This document shows, in pieces, positions 1 to 10,137 of a stretch of DNA of 64,000 nucleotides. Below the pieces are notes generated by a model, which was not told the DNA's origin, searched no databases, and saw nothing but the letters and a program-made list of their open reading frames with translations. Each line of letters begins with the position of its first letter. The first letter of the stretch is position 1. Location: NCBI RefSeq assembly GCF_013248975.1, contig NZ_JABRWH010000001.1, forward strand, positions 62,001 through 126,000. Reading direction: 5' to 3'. The translations under genes and the position numbers were made by a program. This DNA is from Neobacillus endophyticus. GTDB lineage: Bacteria > Bacillota > Bacilli > Bacillales > Cytobacillaceae.

Positions 1-590
1 TTTTGACAATCCTGACAAAACTCTCCGATTCTAGGTTTGAAATGTTTCACTAAAGCATCACGATGTGCCTGCCGACTATCTTTATCACCAAGACTATTAA
101 CCACAAGCTTCAACTTTTTTAAGCCCATTTCTTTATAAAGGTTCATGGCAAGGGCAATTACTTCAACATCAATGGCCGGGTCACTGCTTCCAAGTGCTTC
201 GACACCAAATTGGACAAATTGGCGGAAACGGCCTGCTTGAGGGCGTTCATAGCGGAACATTGGTCCCAAATAGTAGAGCTTAACCGGCTGACCAGCGTTA
301 CCGAACATTTTTTTCTCAACATATGACCTAACAACCGGTGCTGTCCCTTCAGGCCTTAGCGTAATACTACGGCCGCCACGGTCCTCAAATGTATACATTT
401 CCTTCTGAACAATATCAGTCGTATCGCCTACACCTCTTAAGAATAGTTCAGTTTGTTCAAAAATCGGCGTGCGAATTTCATGATATTGGTATTTTCCGCA
501 TAGTTCCTTCGCTTTTGCTTCAATTTGCTGCCACAGCTCTACTTCACCGGGCAATATGTCCTGCGTCCCTCTCGGAATGCTGATTGACAT
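1..590 (-). CDS. hisS: Histidyl-tRNA synthetase, N-terminal part (3' end outside window)
   Basis: Charges tRNA-His with histidine in the cytoplasm. The first 196 codons are visible and the gene continues past the left edge. The ATG at 590 follows a strong GAGGAGG ribosome binding site. The protein opens with [12 protein letters not shown], typical of HisS. Class II synthetase motif 2 ([11 protein letters not shown]) lies at residues 112-122, with [12 protein letters not shown] just before it. It is preceded by a T-box leader and a good sigma-A promoter, so expression should respond to uncharged tRNA-His. Identification is secure; only the C-terminal part and downstream partners (aspS in many bacilli) cannot be seen. 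Confidence 0.97.
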   Translation of the reverse strand, partial: MSISIPRGTQDILPGEVELWQQIEAKAKELCGKYQYHEIRTPIFEQTELFLRGVGDTTDIVQKEMYTFEDRGGRSITLRPEGTAPVVRSYVEKKMFGNAGQPVKLYYLGPMFRYERPQAGRFRQFVQFGVEALGSSDPAIDVEVIALAMNLYKEMGLKKLKLVVNSLGDKDSRQAHRDALVKHFKPRIGEFCQDCQ

Positions 591-639
591 GGCAAAAACC
601 TCCTCAATAACAAGTAATTCATATGTATCATGTTAATTT

Positions 640-935
640 TTTCCTAAATAAAAAAACTCCCATCCCTTGTATAAATACAAGGGACGGAAGTTTATCCGCG
701 GTGCCACCCTAGTTGAAGAGTACAATAAATCAATACCCTTCCTCTCAAACAGTTAACGCCTGTAACGTTCTTCTCCTAATAGAGCAGGATGCTTTTTCAG
801 AGAGAAACCTTCGGAGTGTTCTTTCATTAAGTTTCATGCAGAAATGCTTTCAGCCCAGGGCATTTCCTCTCTTTTCATGGATTAGTCTTAACTACTATGC
901 TCCATCATTGGATATGACAAGTTTTCAATATTATT
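640..935 (-). promoter_or_regulatory. T-box riboswitch, hisS leader (tRNA-His sensing)
   Basis: On the minus strand the conserved T-box AGGGTGGCACCGCGG lies at 710-696, followed by a terminator hairpin and T run before hisS. In the upstream stem I the 3' side of the specifier loop reads GAA-CAC-TCC, with the CAC triplet at 818-816. CAC is a histidine codon, which agrees with the downstream gene. A 5'-side AGTAG element that could form the S-turn is also present. The T-box and terminator are seen directly; the specifier assignment is inference from the loop context. Confidence 0.93.
651..686 (-). terminator. T-box attenuator terminator of hisS
   Basis: A 10-bp stem (TCCCTTGTAT at 663-672 with ATACAAGGGA at 675-684) is followed on the minus strand by a run of seven T. 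It lies directly after the T-box sequence and is the expected regulated terminator. Confidence 0.85.
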
Positions 936-940
936 TCTTT

Positions 941-969
941 ATCATACGGAGCATCTCGATCATTGTCAA
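941..969 (-). promoter_or_regulatory. Sigma-A promoter of hisS
   Basis: Minus strand: a perfect -35 TTGACA (969-964), a 17-bp spacer and -10 TATGAT (946-941). It lies just upstream of the T-box leader, between the leader and the stop codon of the small upstream gene. Confidence 0.85.
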
Positions 970-976
970 GTTGAAT

Positions 977-1198
977 TTATGATCTCCCCAAATGTTTTTT
1001 CAACTTTCTGACATCCTTCATAGTTAATCCGAATTCGGATGCAAGCTCAAATGGTGTGTTATGCTGTTCTTTTTGGATAAAATCATGAAAATCCACTCCA
1101 AAAATCCTGCCATCCATAGACTGAATCGTCCTTCCTTTTTCACTTGATCTCAATGCTCTCACCCCTGACTCACAGTTCAATATTGTTATTATTTCCAT
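977..1198 (-). CDS. Small protein of unknown function with a helix-turn-helix-like C-terminus
   Basis: Not recognised with confidence. The longest form has 73 residues. The C-terminal half (HNTPFELASEFGLTMKDVRK, then a basic end) looks like a single helix-turn-helix, so it may be a tiny DNA- or RNA-binding protein. The ATG at 1198 has no clear ribosome binding site; an internal ATG at codon 28, preceded by AAAGGAAGG, is a plausible alternative giving 46 residues. It lies between dtd and the hisS promoter, a place where B. subtilis (from memory) also has a small unknown gene, yrzK. The hisS promoter begins right after its stop. Confidence 0.5.
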   Translation of the reverse strand: MEIITILNCESGVRALRSSEKGRTIQSMDGRIFGVDFHDFIQKEQHNTPFELASEFGLTMKDVRKLKKHLGRS

Positions 1199-1320
1199 TT
1201 AGGCATCAAAAATTTCATATTCTTTATTTTTTGGCGCTGTTAAATTTAGCTGTTGATTTCTGCTCCAATCAACAGAGTTTAAATATCAACAATGTTCTTT
1301 AACTTAGCCTATTTTTTATA

Positions 1321-1359
1321 AAACAAAAAGACCTGAAACCATTAAAGGTTTCAGGTCTT
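1321..1359 (-). terminator. Terminator downstream of dtd
   Basis: A 13-bp stem (1328-1340 with 1347-1359) and a six-base loop are followed on the minus strand by TTTTTG and more T. It ends the relA-dtd transcription unit. Confidence 0.85.
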
Positions 1360-1363
1360 GATA

Positions 1364-1804
1364 TTATTTACTATCCACAATCAGTGTAACCGGTCCATCA
1401 TTTGTTAGAGCCACATCCATCATAGCCCCGAACACACCAGTTTCGACACGAATTCCCTTTTGCCGAAGTGCGGTATTAAACGAATCATAGATTTCAATCG
1501 CATGGTCTGGTCTGGCTGCTTCCATAAAATTAGGTCTTCTCCCCTTGCGGCAATCCCCATAAAGGGTAAACTGCGAAACGGAGAGAATTTCACCGCCAAC
1601 ATCCATTAACGAAAAATTCATCTTTTCTTCTTCATCTTCAAAAATTCTCAGATTAGCAATTTTATCAGCAAGATAATTAACATCGTCTTCGTTATCATCA
1701 TGTGTGACACCAACAAGCAGAACAAGCCCTTTTGTAATCTGACCCGTCACTTCACCATTTACGGTAACGCTGGCTGCCTTGCTTCGCTGAACAACAACTC
1801 GCAT
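1364..1804 (-). CDS. dtd: D-aminoacyl-tRNA deacylase
   Basis: Removes D-amino acids (and glycine from mischarged tRNA-Ala) from tRNA in the cytoplasm. The protein has 146 residues, the normal Dtd1 length, starts MRVVVQRSK and carries both family motifs: SQFTLYGD and the C-terminal NDGPVT containing the Gly-cisPro pair. The ATG at 1804 follows TTAAGGAG. It lies 12 nt downstream of relA, the conserved Bacillus arrangement, so the two are probably co-transcribed. B. subtilis calls it yrvI. Confidence 0.96.
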   Translation of the reverse strand: MRVVVQRSKAASVTVNGEVTGQITKGLVLLVGVTHDDNEDDVNYLADKIANLRIFEDEEEKMNFSLMDVGGEILSVSQFTLYGDCRKGRRPNFMEAARPDHAIEIYDSFNTALRQKGIRVETGVFGAMMDVALTNDGPVTLIVDSK

Positions 1805-1816
1805 GGTCTAAACTCC

Positions 1817-4012
1817 TTAATTCATCATTCGGCGAACCGAGTAGATATCGGGAATTTGTTTAATTCGATCCACTACTTTTCGAAGATGGCTGACATTATG
1901 AATCGCGATCGACATATTAATGGTCGCCATTTTATTTCGGTCCGTTTTACCTGTTACTGCAGAAATATTGGTTTTTGTTTCATTGACAGCCTGAAGTACT
2001 TCATTTAACAAGCCTCTGCGGTCATAACCACTGATTTCTATATCCACATTGTATTCCTTGCGATCATTCAGGGAGGACTCCCACTCGACAGGAATTAATC
2101 TGGACTGTGCCTCGTTTTTATCGATGTTAGTACAATCCGCACGATGGACAGATACTCCGCGGCCCTTTGTAATATATCCGACAATTTCATCGCCCGGAAC
2201 CGGATTACAGCATCTAGAAAGGCGAATTAACAGATTATCAATCCCTTGTACCCTTACTCCGGATTCCCGTTTTTTAGAGGATGGGAAAGATTTCAAATCA
2301 GATATAACATTGGTGATACTTGCCGATTGTTCCTGATCGCGTTTTTTCCGCCACTTTTCCGTTAACCGGTTCGCAACCTGTAAGGCAGTAACACCGTTAT
2401 AACCGACAGCAGCATACATATCCTCTTCATTTGAAAAATTAAATTTCTCGGCAACCTTTTTTAGATTTTCCGGAGTTAAAATTTCTTTTATATCAAATTC
2501 CATGCTGCGTATTTCTTTTTCTACAAGCTCTTTGCCTTTTACGATATTCTCATCCCGGCGCTGCTTTTTAAAGAAGGCACGGATTTTATTTTTCGCTTGG
2601 GATGTTTGGGCAAGCTTGAGCCAATCCTGGCTCGGGCCATAAGAATGCTTGGAAGTAAGAATTTCAATTATATCCCCTGTCTTTAGCTTGTAATCCAGCG
2701 TCACCATCTTGCCGTTCACTTTCGCACCAATTGTTTTATTGCCAATCTCCGAGTGAATGCGGTAGGCAAAATCAATTGGAACTGATCCGGATGGTAACTC
2801 TAAAACATCACCTTTTGGTGTAAACACAAACACCATATCAGAGAACAGGTCAATTTTTAATGATTCCATAAATTCTTCAGCATTTGTAATATCATTTTGA
2901 AATTCAAGAATTTCCCTGAACCATGTTAGCTTTTCGTCAAAAGAGGTGTTGTCATCAATCGACTTTCCTTCTTTGTATGCCCAGTGGGCCGCAATCCCGA
3001 ACTCAGCGATCCGATGCATTTCAAAGGTGCGGATTTGCACCTCAAGCGGATCTCCCTTCGGCCCAATGACCGTAGTATGCAAAGACTGATACATATTTGG
3101 CTTTGGCATCGCAATATAATCTTTAAAGCGTCCTGGCATTGGTTTCCAGCAAGTGTGGATAATACCCAATACGGCATAGCAATCCTTGATGCTGTTTACT
3201 ACAATTCGAACAGCAAGCAAATCATAAATTTCGTTAAACTGCTTATTTTGCAGGGCCATTTTTCGATAAATACTGTAAATATGCTTTGGTCTTCCGGAAA
3301 GCTCTGACTTGATAGAAACCTCTGCTAGCCGCTCCTTGACCTCATTCATCACATCATCCAAGTATTGCTCTCTCTCGGCCCGTTTTTTCTTCATTAAATT
3401 TACAATCCGATAATATTGCTGAGGGTTTAAATACCTTAAAGCCGTATCTTCCAGCTCCCATTTAATCTTCGAGATTCCAAGACGATGTGCCAGCGGTGCA
3501 AAAATTTCCAGTGTTTCGTTAGAAATTCTCCGCTGTTTTTCTGCAGGAAGATGTTTAAGTGTACGCATATTATGCAGACGATCAGCTAGTTTTATGAGAA
3601 TGACTCGGATATCCCGAGCCATGGCAACAAACATTTTCCGATGGTTTTCTGCTTGCTGTTCCTCATGTGATTTATATTTAATTTTCCCTAATTTGGTTAC
3701 CCCGTCGACAAGCATTGCCACTTCTGAATTAAAAGCAGCCTCTATATCTTTTAAAGATACATTTGTATCTTCAACGACATCATGAAGAAAACCGGCAGCG
3801 ACCGTACCCGGATCCATTTGCAAATCAGCCAGGATCCCTGCGACCTGAATTGGATGGATAATGTAGGGTTCACCGGATTTGCGATATTGTTCCCGATGAG
3901 CATGTTTCGCAAATTCATATGCTTTACGAACTAATGCTACATGCTCTTCATTCAAATATTTTCTAGTCGTGTCGATGACTTGGTCGGCTGTCAACACTTG
4001 ATCATTCGCCAT
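1817..4012 (-). CDS. relA: Bifunctional (p)ppGpp synthase/hydrolase Rel
   Basis: Makes and degrades the stringent-response alarmone (p)ppGpp. It has 731 residues, the usual full Rel length. The hydrolase HD domain is intact: H53 in IIHP, H77-D78 and E81-D82 in FLHDVVEDT, so hydrolysis should be functional. The synthetase region includes GRPKHIYSIYRKM and YQSLHTTVIG. A TGS domain follows (about residues 400-460, DVLELPSGSVPIDFAYRIHS), and an ACT domain ends the protein (about 660-731). The start is ATG at 4012 after AAAGGTG. The neighbours dtd (downstream) and apt (upstream) are the standard ones in Bacillus. Confidence 0.97.
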   Translation of the reverse strand: MANDQVLTADQVIDTTRKYLNEEHVALVRKAYEFAKHAHREQYRKSGEPYIIHPIQVAGILADLQMDPGTVAAGFLHDVVEDTNVSLKDIEAAFNSEVAMLVDGVTKLGKIKYKSHEEQQAENHRKMFVAMARDIRVILIKLADRLHNMRTLKHLPAEKQRRISNETLEIFAPLAHRLGISKIKWELEDTALRYLNPQQYYRIVNLMKKKRAEREQYLDDVMNEVKERLAEVSIKSELSGRPKHIYSIYRKMALQNKQFNEIYDLLAVRIVVNSIKDCYAVLGIIHTCWKPMPGRFKDYIAMPKPNMYQSLHTTVIGPKGDPLEVQIRTFEMHRIAEFGIAAHWAYKEGKSIDDNTSFDEKLTWFREILEFQNDITNAEEFMESLKIDLFSDMVFVFTPKGDVLELPSGSVPIDFAYRIHSEIGNKTIGAKVNGKMVTLDYKLKTGDIIEILTSKHSYGPSQDWLKLAQTSQAKNKIRAFFKKQRRDENIVKGKELVEKEIRSMEFDIKEILTPENLKKVAEKFNFSNEEDMYAAVGYNGVTALQVANRLTEKWRKKRDQEQSASITNVISDLKSFPSSKKRESGVRVQGIDNLLIRLSRCCNPVPGDEIVGYITKGRGVSVHRADCTNIDKNEAQSRLIPVEWESSLNDRKEYNVDIEISGYDRRGLLNEVLQAVNETKTNISAVTGKTDRNKMATINMSIAIHNVSHLRKVVDRIKQIPDIYSVRRMMN

Positions 4013-4231
4013 GATATCACCTTTATTTTCATCACATTTTAATTTGTCCAGAGATAAAAAAACACTTAATTGAATTACATTAAATTAGAATGATTATTAC
4101 TACTATCAGATAAAAATATCACAAATGTAAAGAGATTGGAACCTTTTTTCAGCAAATTTTGAACGGAATGTCGAAATTTCTGTCTGAATCATTCTGCTGT
4201 CTCTATTCTTGCTAAGAATTTATCAGAATTT

Positions 4232-4266
4232 TATACAAAGAGAGCACTCTTTATTCGAGTGCTCTC
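4232..4266 (-). terminator. Terminator downstream of apt
   Basis: A perfect 10-bp stem, GAGAGCACTC (4240-4249) with GAGTGCTCTC (4257-4266), is followed on the minus strand by TTTGTATAAAATT. The rest of the 4013-4275 gap is A+T rich and should hold the relA promoter, but no convincing -35/-10 pair was found by eye. Confidence 0.8.
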
Positions 4267-4275
4267 TCATCCATT

Positions 4276-4788
4276 TTAATACTGCATTAATGTTAAGATA
4301 TCGTAGTCGTCCAGCTTGCTTCTGCCTTCTAAATAAGTCAATTCAATAATGAAGGCGATCCCAGCAACAACGCCGCCAAGCTCCTCAACTAATTTAATCG
4401 TAGCTTCTATTGTACCACCAGTTGCCAATAAATCGTCTGTTATCAGAACACGCTGACCAGGTTTAATGGCATCCTTATGAATGGTTAAAACATCTTTACC
4501 ATATTCCAAACCATAGCCAACTTTAATGGTTTCACGAGGAAGTTTACCTTCCTTACGAACGGGGGCAAATCCTACTCCAAGGGAATAGGCTACAGGGCAG
4601 CCAATAATAAATCCGCGTGCTTCTGGTCCTACGATTATATCGATATGTTTATCCTTTGCATAATCAACAATCCGATCTGTTGCATATCTATATGCTTCTC
4701 CATCATTCATTAATGGTGTAATATCCTTAAACACAATACCTTGTTTCGGATAATCCGGTACGATTGCTACAAATTGTTTTAAATCCAC
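4276..4788 (-). CDS. apt: Adenine phosphoribosyltransferase
   Basis: Salvages adenine to AMP using PRPP. At 170 residues it matches the family. The PRPP-binding loop [13 protein letters not shown] lies at residues 114-126, and VGPEARGFI (53-61) is the usual Apt purine-site motif. The start is probably GTG at 4788 (protein MDLKQF), preceded by GAGGAGG ten bases upstream. The first ten nucleotides overlap the 3' end of recJ, indicating translational coupling in a recJ-apt operon that ends at the terminator before relA. Confidence 0.96.
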   Translation of the reverse strand: MDLKQFVAIVPDYPKQGIVFKDITPLMNDGEAYRYATDRIVDYAKDKHIDIIVGPEARGFIIGCPVAYSLGVGFAPVRKEGKLPRETIKVGYGLEYGKDVLTIHKDAIKPGQRVLITDDLLATGGTIEATIKLVEELGGVVAGIAFIIELTYLEGRSKLDDYDILTLMQY

Positions 4789-7142
4789 TTGTGAACTGCC
4801 TCCTCAATTTCAACTGACCCTTCGATCACAGTATCAAACCAACTCTTCAGTTCCTGATAAGATGAAAATAACAAATCCTTCTCAAGAATTGATTGGTTAT
4901 TCTTTGCCTGATATGTTTGCGATTCAGTTAAATCACGCTTTTGCGCAGACTTTTTTAATGTAATGATTCCATTGTTTATTGTAACAAAATCCAGTTCAGA
5001 AAACACCTTTGACATTAAATCAATTGTTTCCTTCGTCCACCCCCGCAATTTGGCTACTTCATCAGCATACCGATTCAGGTCGAGCGAACCCTGTTTAGCC
5101 AAAAAGGCATAATACCACTTGAAATGTTCCCGGGTTGGAATCGTGCTAAAGAAATCACTGGATTCTTTATAAAAATAAGCATATATTCTTGCAGGTTTTT
5201 TCCCTTTCAGCAGATGAATGATGATTTCTTTTGATGGCGGAAGATCGAGCAATACGACATTCGCCATCGTACAATCAACAGCTTCGGCTGTTTTCTCATC
5301 TTCGATCAGAATGGTGTCTGGCCTTGTATGGGCCTTTATTTTCTCAAAATATTCTTTACTAAAAATGATTACTTTTCGATTTTCAGCTGGGACAGAGTCT
5401 TCTATCCGTTTCTTTTGCTGCTGGCCTCGATAATCAAACAATTGCCATGAATCGACGGCCATATCATGAATAAAGATCTGTGGCTTTCGAATATTGTTCC
5501 ACTCATTAATGGATAATTCACCAATCAATGCAATGGATGCTGCAGGTGAAATTTCATCTGCCAATGCACCTAAACCAAACCCGACTCCATCAAGATTTGC
5601 CCCATTTTCTTGAACTGAAAGCTTTAAATGGTTTTGATCACTGCCGATTTTTCTTATACCGGAAATATCAACATGATTGATTAAAACTTTTGGCTTCGGA
5701 TTGTCGATACCAAAAGGGGAAAGCAGCTGAACTTCCTCCAAAGCGGCTAATGTAATTTCTTCGAGATGAACTTCTTGGTCAAGATAGGTTATGGGCGTAA
5801 AATCTTCTTCCGTCAGCTCTTCTTCAGCCAAAATATTTAAACGCTCGCGCAGATCAGCCACATCTTCAAGCTTCAATGTCATCCCAGCAGCCATGGGATG
5901 TCCTCCAAAGTGAGGAAGTATGTCACGGCAAGCGGATAAGTTCTGAAAAAGGTCAAAACCATTGATGCTCCTTGCTGAACCTTTTGCCAGCCCTTTCTCA
6001 CCGTCAAAGCTTAAGACGATTGTTGGCCGATAATATTTTTCAACTAATCTGGAAGCAACAATACCTATAACGCCTGCATTCCAACCTTCTTTACCGATGA
6101 CAAGGACTTTATTTGAATCGACAGGAAATTGGTTCTCAACCATTTCCATTGCCTCATCTGTAATTGATTTCACAATGTTTTGCCTTGTTTTATTCAGGTC
6201 TTCCATTTCTGCTGCAAGCATTTCTGCCTCGTCAGGATCATTCGTCAAAAGGAGACGGACAGCTAAGCCAGCGTCTTCCAAACGGCCAACAGCATTAATC
6301 CTTGGTCCTAATGTAAAGCCAATCGTTTCTTCATTCACTGACAAAGGATCGCTGCCAGCCAATTTAAAAATGGCTTTAAGACCAATATTTTTAGTCATCC
6401 TTAATTTCTCAAGGCCTTTTTTCACAATTAAACGATTTTCACCTTTTAATGATACAAGGTCTGCAACCGTCCCAATCACTGCAATTTCTATTAAGTGCTC
6501 TGGAGTCTTTCCATAAAGCGCATGTGCTAATTTAAACGCCACGCCCACTCCCGCCAGTTCACGAAACGGATACGTTCCTTCTGGAAGTTTAGGATGAATA
6601 ATCGCGAGTGCTTCAGGTAAGACTGGTCCTGGTTCATGGTGGTCTGTGATAATAAGATCCAGGCCAAGCTCTTTGGCTACAGAAGCTTCATGGATCGCAG
6701 CGATTCCTGTATCAACTGTTATAATCAATGAAACTCCATTTTCTTTTGCCATCCGAAAGGCGGGTTCATTTGGTCCATAGCCTTCAGTGAACCTGTTCGG
6801 TATATAAAAATCAACATTTGCCCCCAAGTCCCGTAATGTCATCATTAAGACAGTTGTACTGCTTACACCATCAGCATCATAATCTCCAAAAATGAGAATC
6901 TGCTCTTGCTTTTCGATGGCCTGACGAATTCGGTTAACGGCAATATCCATTCCTTTAAACAAATAAGGGTCATGAAAGTCATCTTTTCCAAATAAAAAAT
7001 ACCGTGCAGATTCTACGGTATCTATTCCACGATTGACAAGCAGAGATGCAGCTAGAGGTGTTATTTTTAATTCATTTTCAAGCATCTTTACTAGTTGTTG
7101 ATCCGTTTGACGGACAACCCATCTTGTTTTTGACTTTAACAT
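4779..7142 (-). CDS. recJ: Single-stranded-DNA-specific exonuclease RecJ
   Basis: A 5'-3' ssDNA exonuclease acting in recombination and mismatch/base-excision repair. It is 787 residues long. DHH phosphoesterase motifs are clear: DYDADGVS (87-94), DTG (144-146) and DHH (167-169). The DHHA1 motif GGHPMAAG follows at about residue 405. A C-terminal extension (about 570-787) is the Firmicute-specific region. The ATG at 7142 follows GAGAGGTGATC. It is the first gene of a recJ-apt unit. Confidence 0.95.
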   Translation of the reverse strand: MLKSKTRWVVRQTDQQLVKMLENELKITPLAASLLVNRGIDTVESARYFLFGKDDFHDPYLFKGMDIAVNRIRQAIEKQEQILIFGDYDADGVSSTTVLMMTLRDLGANVDFYIPNRFTEGYGPNEPAFRMAKENGVSLIITVDTGIAAIHEASVAKELGLDLIITDHHEPGPVLPEALAIIHPKLPEGTYPFRELAGVGVAFKLAHALYGKTPEHLIEIAVIGTVADLVSLKGENRLIVKKGLEKLRMTKNIGLKAIFKLAGSDPLSVNEETIGFTLGPRINAVGRLEDAGLAVRLLLTNDPDEAEMLAAEMEDLNKTRQNIVKSITDEAMEMVENQFPVDSNKVLVIGKEGWNAGVIGIVASRLVEKYYRPTIVLSFDGEKGLAKGSARSINGFDLFQNLSACRDILPHFGGHPMAAGMTLKLEDVADLRERLNILAEEELTEEDFTPITYLDQEVHLEEITLAALEEVQLLSPFGIDNPKPKVLINHVDISGIRKIGSDQNHLKLSVQENGANLDGVGFGLGALADEISPAASIALIGELSINEWNNIRKPQIFIHDMAVDSWQLFDYRGQQQKKRIEDSVPAENRKVIIFSKEYFEKIKAHTRPDTILIEDEKTAEAVDCTMANVVLLDLPPSKEIIIHLLKGKKPARIYAYFYKESSDFFSTIPTREHFKWYYAFLAKQGSLDLNRYADEVAKLRGWTKETIDLMSKVFSELDFVTINNGIITLKKSAQKRDLTESQTYQAKNNQSILEKDLLFSSYQELKSWFDTVIEGSVEIEEAVHKWI

Positions 7143-7273
7143 ATGTTCAAGATCACCTCTCAGACTTTCTTATTATACAGGAGCGCTTGACAGCTTTCAA
7201 TCATAGAAATGTTAAATACTTTTGAATAGATTTCCGCTGCAATCTCTCAAGAGATCTTTTATTTGAATGAACA

Positions 7274-7308
7274 AAAGCGCAAGCATCCAATTTAGACGCT
7301 TGCGCTTT
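7274..7308 (-). terminator. Terminator downstream of secDF
   Basis: A perfect 11-bp stem AAAGCGCAAGC (7274-7284) with GCTTGCGCTTT (7298-7308), followed on the minus strand by TGTTC; the T-rich arm continues it. It sits five bases past the secDF stop. Confidence 0.8.
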
Positions 7309-7312
7309 CTTT

Positions 7313-9580
7313 TTAAACTTGTGGTTGATCAGAGTATTTTCTCTTTTCTTTCACTGTTTTAATAACACCTTTTTTCTTCAGCTCTTTTCCTTTAAACACT
7401 ACCCAAAGACCAGAAGCAATAAAGATGGATGAATATACTCCTACTAAGAGTCCGATCAACAAGGCCAAGGAGAAGTTGCGAATGGCCGGACTGCCGAAAA
7501 CCAAAAGTGAAATAACGGTAATTAATACCATTAAAACAGTGTTTAAGGACCTTGTTAATGTTTGACGAATACTTATGTTCACTACATCAACAATATCTTT
7601 AAATGTCTTGAACCGCTTCTTTAAATGCATGTTTTCACGAATCCGGTCAAATGTAACAATCGTATCGTGGATAGAGTAACCAACAACAGTCAATACTGCC
7701 GCAATAAAGTTCAGGTCCACTTCAAGCCTTGTAATACTGAAAAAGGCGATCATGAAGAAAGCATCGTGGAGCATGGCAATAACTGCCGATAAAGCCATTA
7801 AAAATTCAAAACGAATCGTTAAGTAAAGAATCATACCGATCGATGCAATGAGTATGGCGTAAACCGCATTTTTCGCGAGCTCACGGCCAATTGTAGGTGA
7901 AACTGTACTTACGTTTGGCTCTGCACCATATTCCTTTTTAAATTCTGTTTTTAATTGACTAATTTGATTTTTAGACAATACGCCTTTTAATCGTGCTGCT
8001 CCAATCTCATTATTCTTCCCTTCAAGGGTCACATCATCTGTTTTGATATGGAGACGATCAAATGAGCTCTTAATCTGTTCTGTTGTCAGCGGGGATTTCC
8101 CTAAAACTTCAATTCGTGTACCGCTAGTGAAATCAATAGCCAGGTTCAATTTGAAAATAATTAAAATGATTAAACCGACCGACAGCATCACACCGGAGAA
8201 AGCGAAAAACAACTTTCTCATGGCGACAAAATCTATTTTATCAAACTTAGTTGGCAAGGATAATGTATCAATATTTTGATTCATGCTATGGATATCAGCG
8301 GCTTTAACACCAAACCAGCCGGCTTTGTTTTTCAAGAAACCGCTGTGAACCCATAAACCAAGCAATAAACGTGAACCATATACAGCTGTAAGGAAACTCA
8401 TAACAACACTCAAAATAAGCATTGTTGCAAATCCTCTTACCGAGCTTGTCCCGAAGTAGAATAAAACAGCCGCCGTAATAATCGTATTCAAATTGGAATC
8501 GAGAATGGCCGTGAAAGCATGCTTTTCACCGGCTTGGAACGCTGATTTTATCGACTTTCCGAGTTTGATTTCCTCTTTTATCCGTTCGTAGGTAATAATA
8601 TTCGCATCTACGGCCATCCCAACCCCAAGGATCAAGGCTGCGATTCCTGGCAGAGTCAGTACGGCATTCATCCAATGGAAAATGAGTAAAACTAAATAAA
8701 TGTAGATGCTTAGTGAAACAACCGCAATAAAACCTGGGAAGCGGTAATAAACCAGCATGAACAAATAAATAAGTGCAATACCAATCAATCCGGCGATAAC
8801 CGTATCATGCAAGGCTTCCTGGCCAAATTTAGCTCCAACTGAAGTGGAATATATTTCCTTAAGTTTCACAGGAAGAGCACCTGCATTTAAGAGAGACGCT
8901 AATGTTGAAGCTTCTTTTGTAGTAAAATTACCGACTATTGAAACGGTATTTTGATTAAATACTTGGCTTACTGTTGGGGCAGACAAATATTTTGGATTTT
9001 TCTTTCCGAACTCTTTTTTAAATGAATCTTTACCTTGTTCAAAGTCAAGCCAAATGACAAGAAGATTGTTCGGATATGGTTTGCTGGAAATTTCCTTTGT
9101 TACTTTGGCAAATTTATCTGCGCTATTTAATGTCAGTGATACACTTGGTTTTCCGTTTTCGTCAAATGTTTGCTTTGCTCCGCCCTGTTTTAAATCAGAG
9201 CCATCCATCATCAGCTTATCATTTACATCACGGAATGAAAGGTTAGCCTCTGTAGACAAAATTTGGCGGGCCTTATTCTGGTCCTTAACCCCGGCAAGCT
9301 GAACGCGAATCCGATTATTCCCTTCAATTTGAATACTTGGTTCATTTACACCAAGAACATTGATCCGCTTATCAAGCGCATCAGCCGTACTTGATAAAAC
9401 ATTTTTGTCAATTTTTTGTCCATTTTTGGCAGGCATGACTTGATATAGAACTTCAAATCCGCCTTGAAGGTCCAATCCAAGATTAATATGTTTTAAAATA
9501 TTTTGGGTTGTTCCCCCCATGGTCCCTCCCAGGAGAAGGATCACAAGAAGGAAAGCAATAATTCTGCTGCGTTTTACCAT
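7313..9580 (-). CDS. secDF: Protein translocase subunit SecDF (fused SecD-SecF)
   Basis: A membrane component of the Sec pathway that pulls preproteins outward using the proton motive force. SecD and SecF are fused in one 755-residue chain, as in B. subtilis. The SecD half (about 1-430) starts with a transmembrane helix and the conserved GLDLQGGFEV. The SecF half (about 450-755) has AIDFTSGTRIEV and a second set of helices with VVGYSIHDTIVTFDRIRE. AAGGAGGAA lies about 13 bases before the ATG at 9580, slightly long spacing. It is a single gene ended by its own terminator. Confidence 0.96.
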   Translation of the reverse strand: MVKRSRIIAFLLVILLLGGTMGGTTQNILKHINLGLDLQGGFEVLYQVMPAKNGQKIDKNVLSSTADALDKRINVLGVNEPSIQIEGNNRIRVQLAGVKDQNKARQILSTEANLSFRDVNDKLMMDGSDLKQGGAKQTFDENGKPSVSLTLNSADKFAKVTKEISSKPYPNNLLVIWLDFEQGKDSFKKEFGKKNPKYLSAPTVSQVFNQNTVSIVGNFTTKEASTLASLLNAGALPVKLKEIYSTSVGAKFGQEALHDTVIAGLIGIALIYLFMLVYYRFPGFIAVVSLSIYIYLVLLIFHWMNAVLTLPGIAALILGVGMAVDANIITYERIKEEIKLGKSIKSAFQAGEKHAFTAILDSNLNTIITAAVLFYFGTSSVRGFATMLILSVVMSFLTAVYGSRLLLGLWVHSGFLKNKAGWFGVKAADIHSMNQNIDTLSLPTKFDKIDFVAMRKLFFAFSGVMLSVGLIILIIFKLNLAIDFTSGTRIEVLGKSPLTTEQIKSSFDRLHIKTDDVTLEGKNNEIGAARLKGVLSKNQISQLKTEFKKEYGAEPNVSTVSPTIGRELAKNAVYAILIASIGMILYLTIRFEFLMALSAVIAMLHDAFFMIAFFSITRLEVDLNFIAAVLTVVGYSIHDTIVTFDRIRENMHLKKRFKTFKDIVDVVNISIRQTLTRSLNTVLMVLITVISLLVFGSPAIRNFSLALLIGLLVGVYSSIFIASGLWVVFKGKELKKKGVIKTVKEKRKYSDQPQV

Positions 9581-9724
9581 TATGTATTAAATTCCTCCTT
9601 AGTGCTCGTTACGGCACCTTACGTACAAGTCTTATATAAGTATAGTAAAAAAAGTCACTGCTTTCATTATGGAATAAGTCCGAATGCCTGTCAATTTACA
9701 AAAAAAAGAAATGCACATTTTGTA

Positions 9725-10015
9725 TTATTTCAACAGTTCTTTCCACTCGTTCTCATCCTTTAATGTTATGTCGGCCGTTTTATATGCCTCAATGGTAGCA
9801 AAGCTGATGTAATCACTTACCTTAATTCCCAGGATATCTTGAATGATTTCATGAAGTTTTACTTCGTCTTTAACCTTTTTCCACTTTTTCTTGTTTAAGA
9901 ATTCCCAAAGCCCTGCCTCTTTGACTGAATCATACCCTAACAAACGGAATTCTTCCAGTTTACTGGCTAATGCCGGCTGAACCTGAGCGCGAAATGAATC
10001 GTACCTGCTATCCAT
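9725..10015 (-). CDS. comN: Post-transcriptional regulator ComN family
   Basis: A 96-residue soluble protein. In B. subtilis, ComN (YrzD) promotes accumulation of comE mRNA and is brought to poles and division sites by DivIVA. The match is made by length, position between secDF and spoVB, and the features VQPALASKLEEFRLLGYDSV and WEFLNKKKWKK. It is transcribed opposite to spoVB. Its presence fits the pilus/competence theme of the right half of the window, but its targets here are unknown. Confidence 0.8.
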   Translation of the reverse strand: MDSRYDSFRAQVQPALASKLEEFRLLGYDSVKEAGLWEFLNKKKWKKVKDEVKLHEIIQDILGIKVSDYISFATIEAYKTADITLKDENEWKELLK

Positions 10016-10137
10016 TCAAACTCCCCCTAATAAATTAAGCGATTGAAAAAGCTCAGTAGTTTGTCATGCTTTGTCCACTATGATGCATATAGTTAATTGT
10101 ATATGATATCGCCTAATTTGAGAAGGTGGGAAGGAGT

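Noticed and set aside
713..982. 89-codon plus-strand frame over the hisS leader
   Set aside because: It is antisense to the T-box RNA and lacks coding features.
1700..2008. Plus-strand frame across the dtd-relA junction
   Set aside because: Shadow of two well-supported minus-strand genes.
6097..6516. 139-codon plus-strand frame inside recJ
   Set aside because: Ser/Ile-rich antisense of recJ with no start signal.
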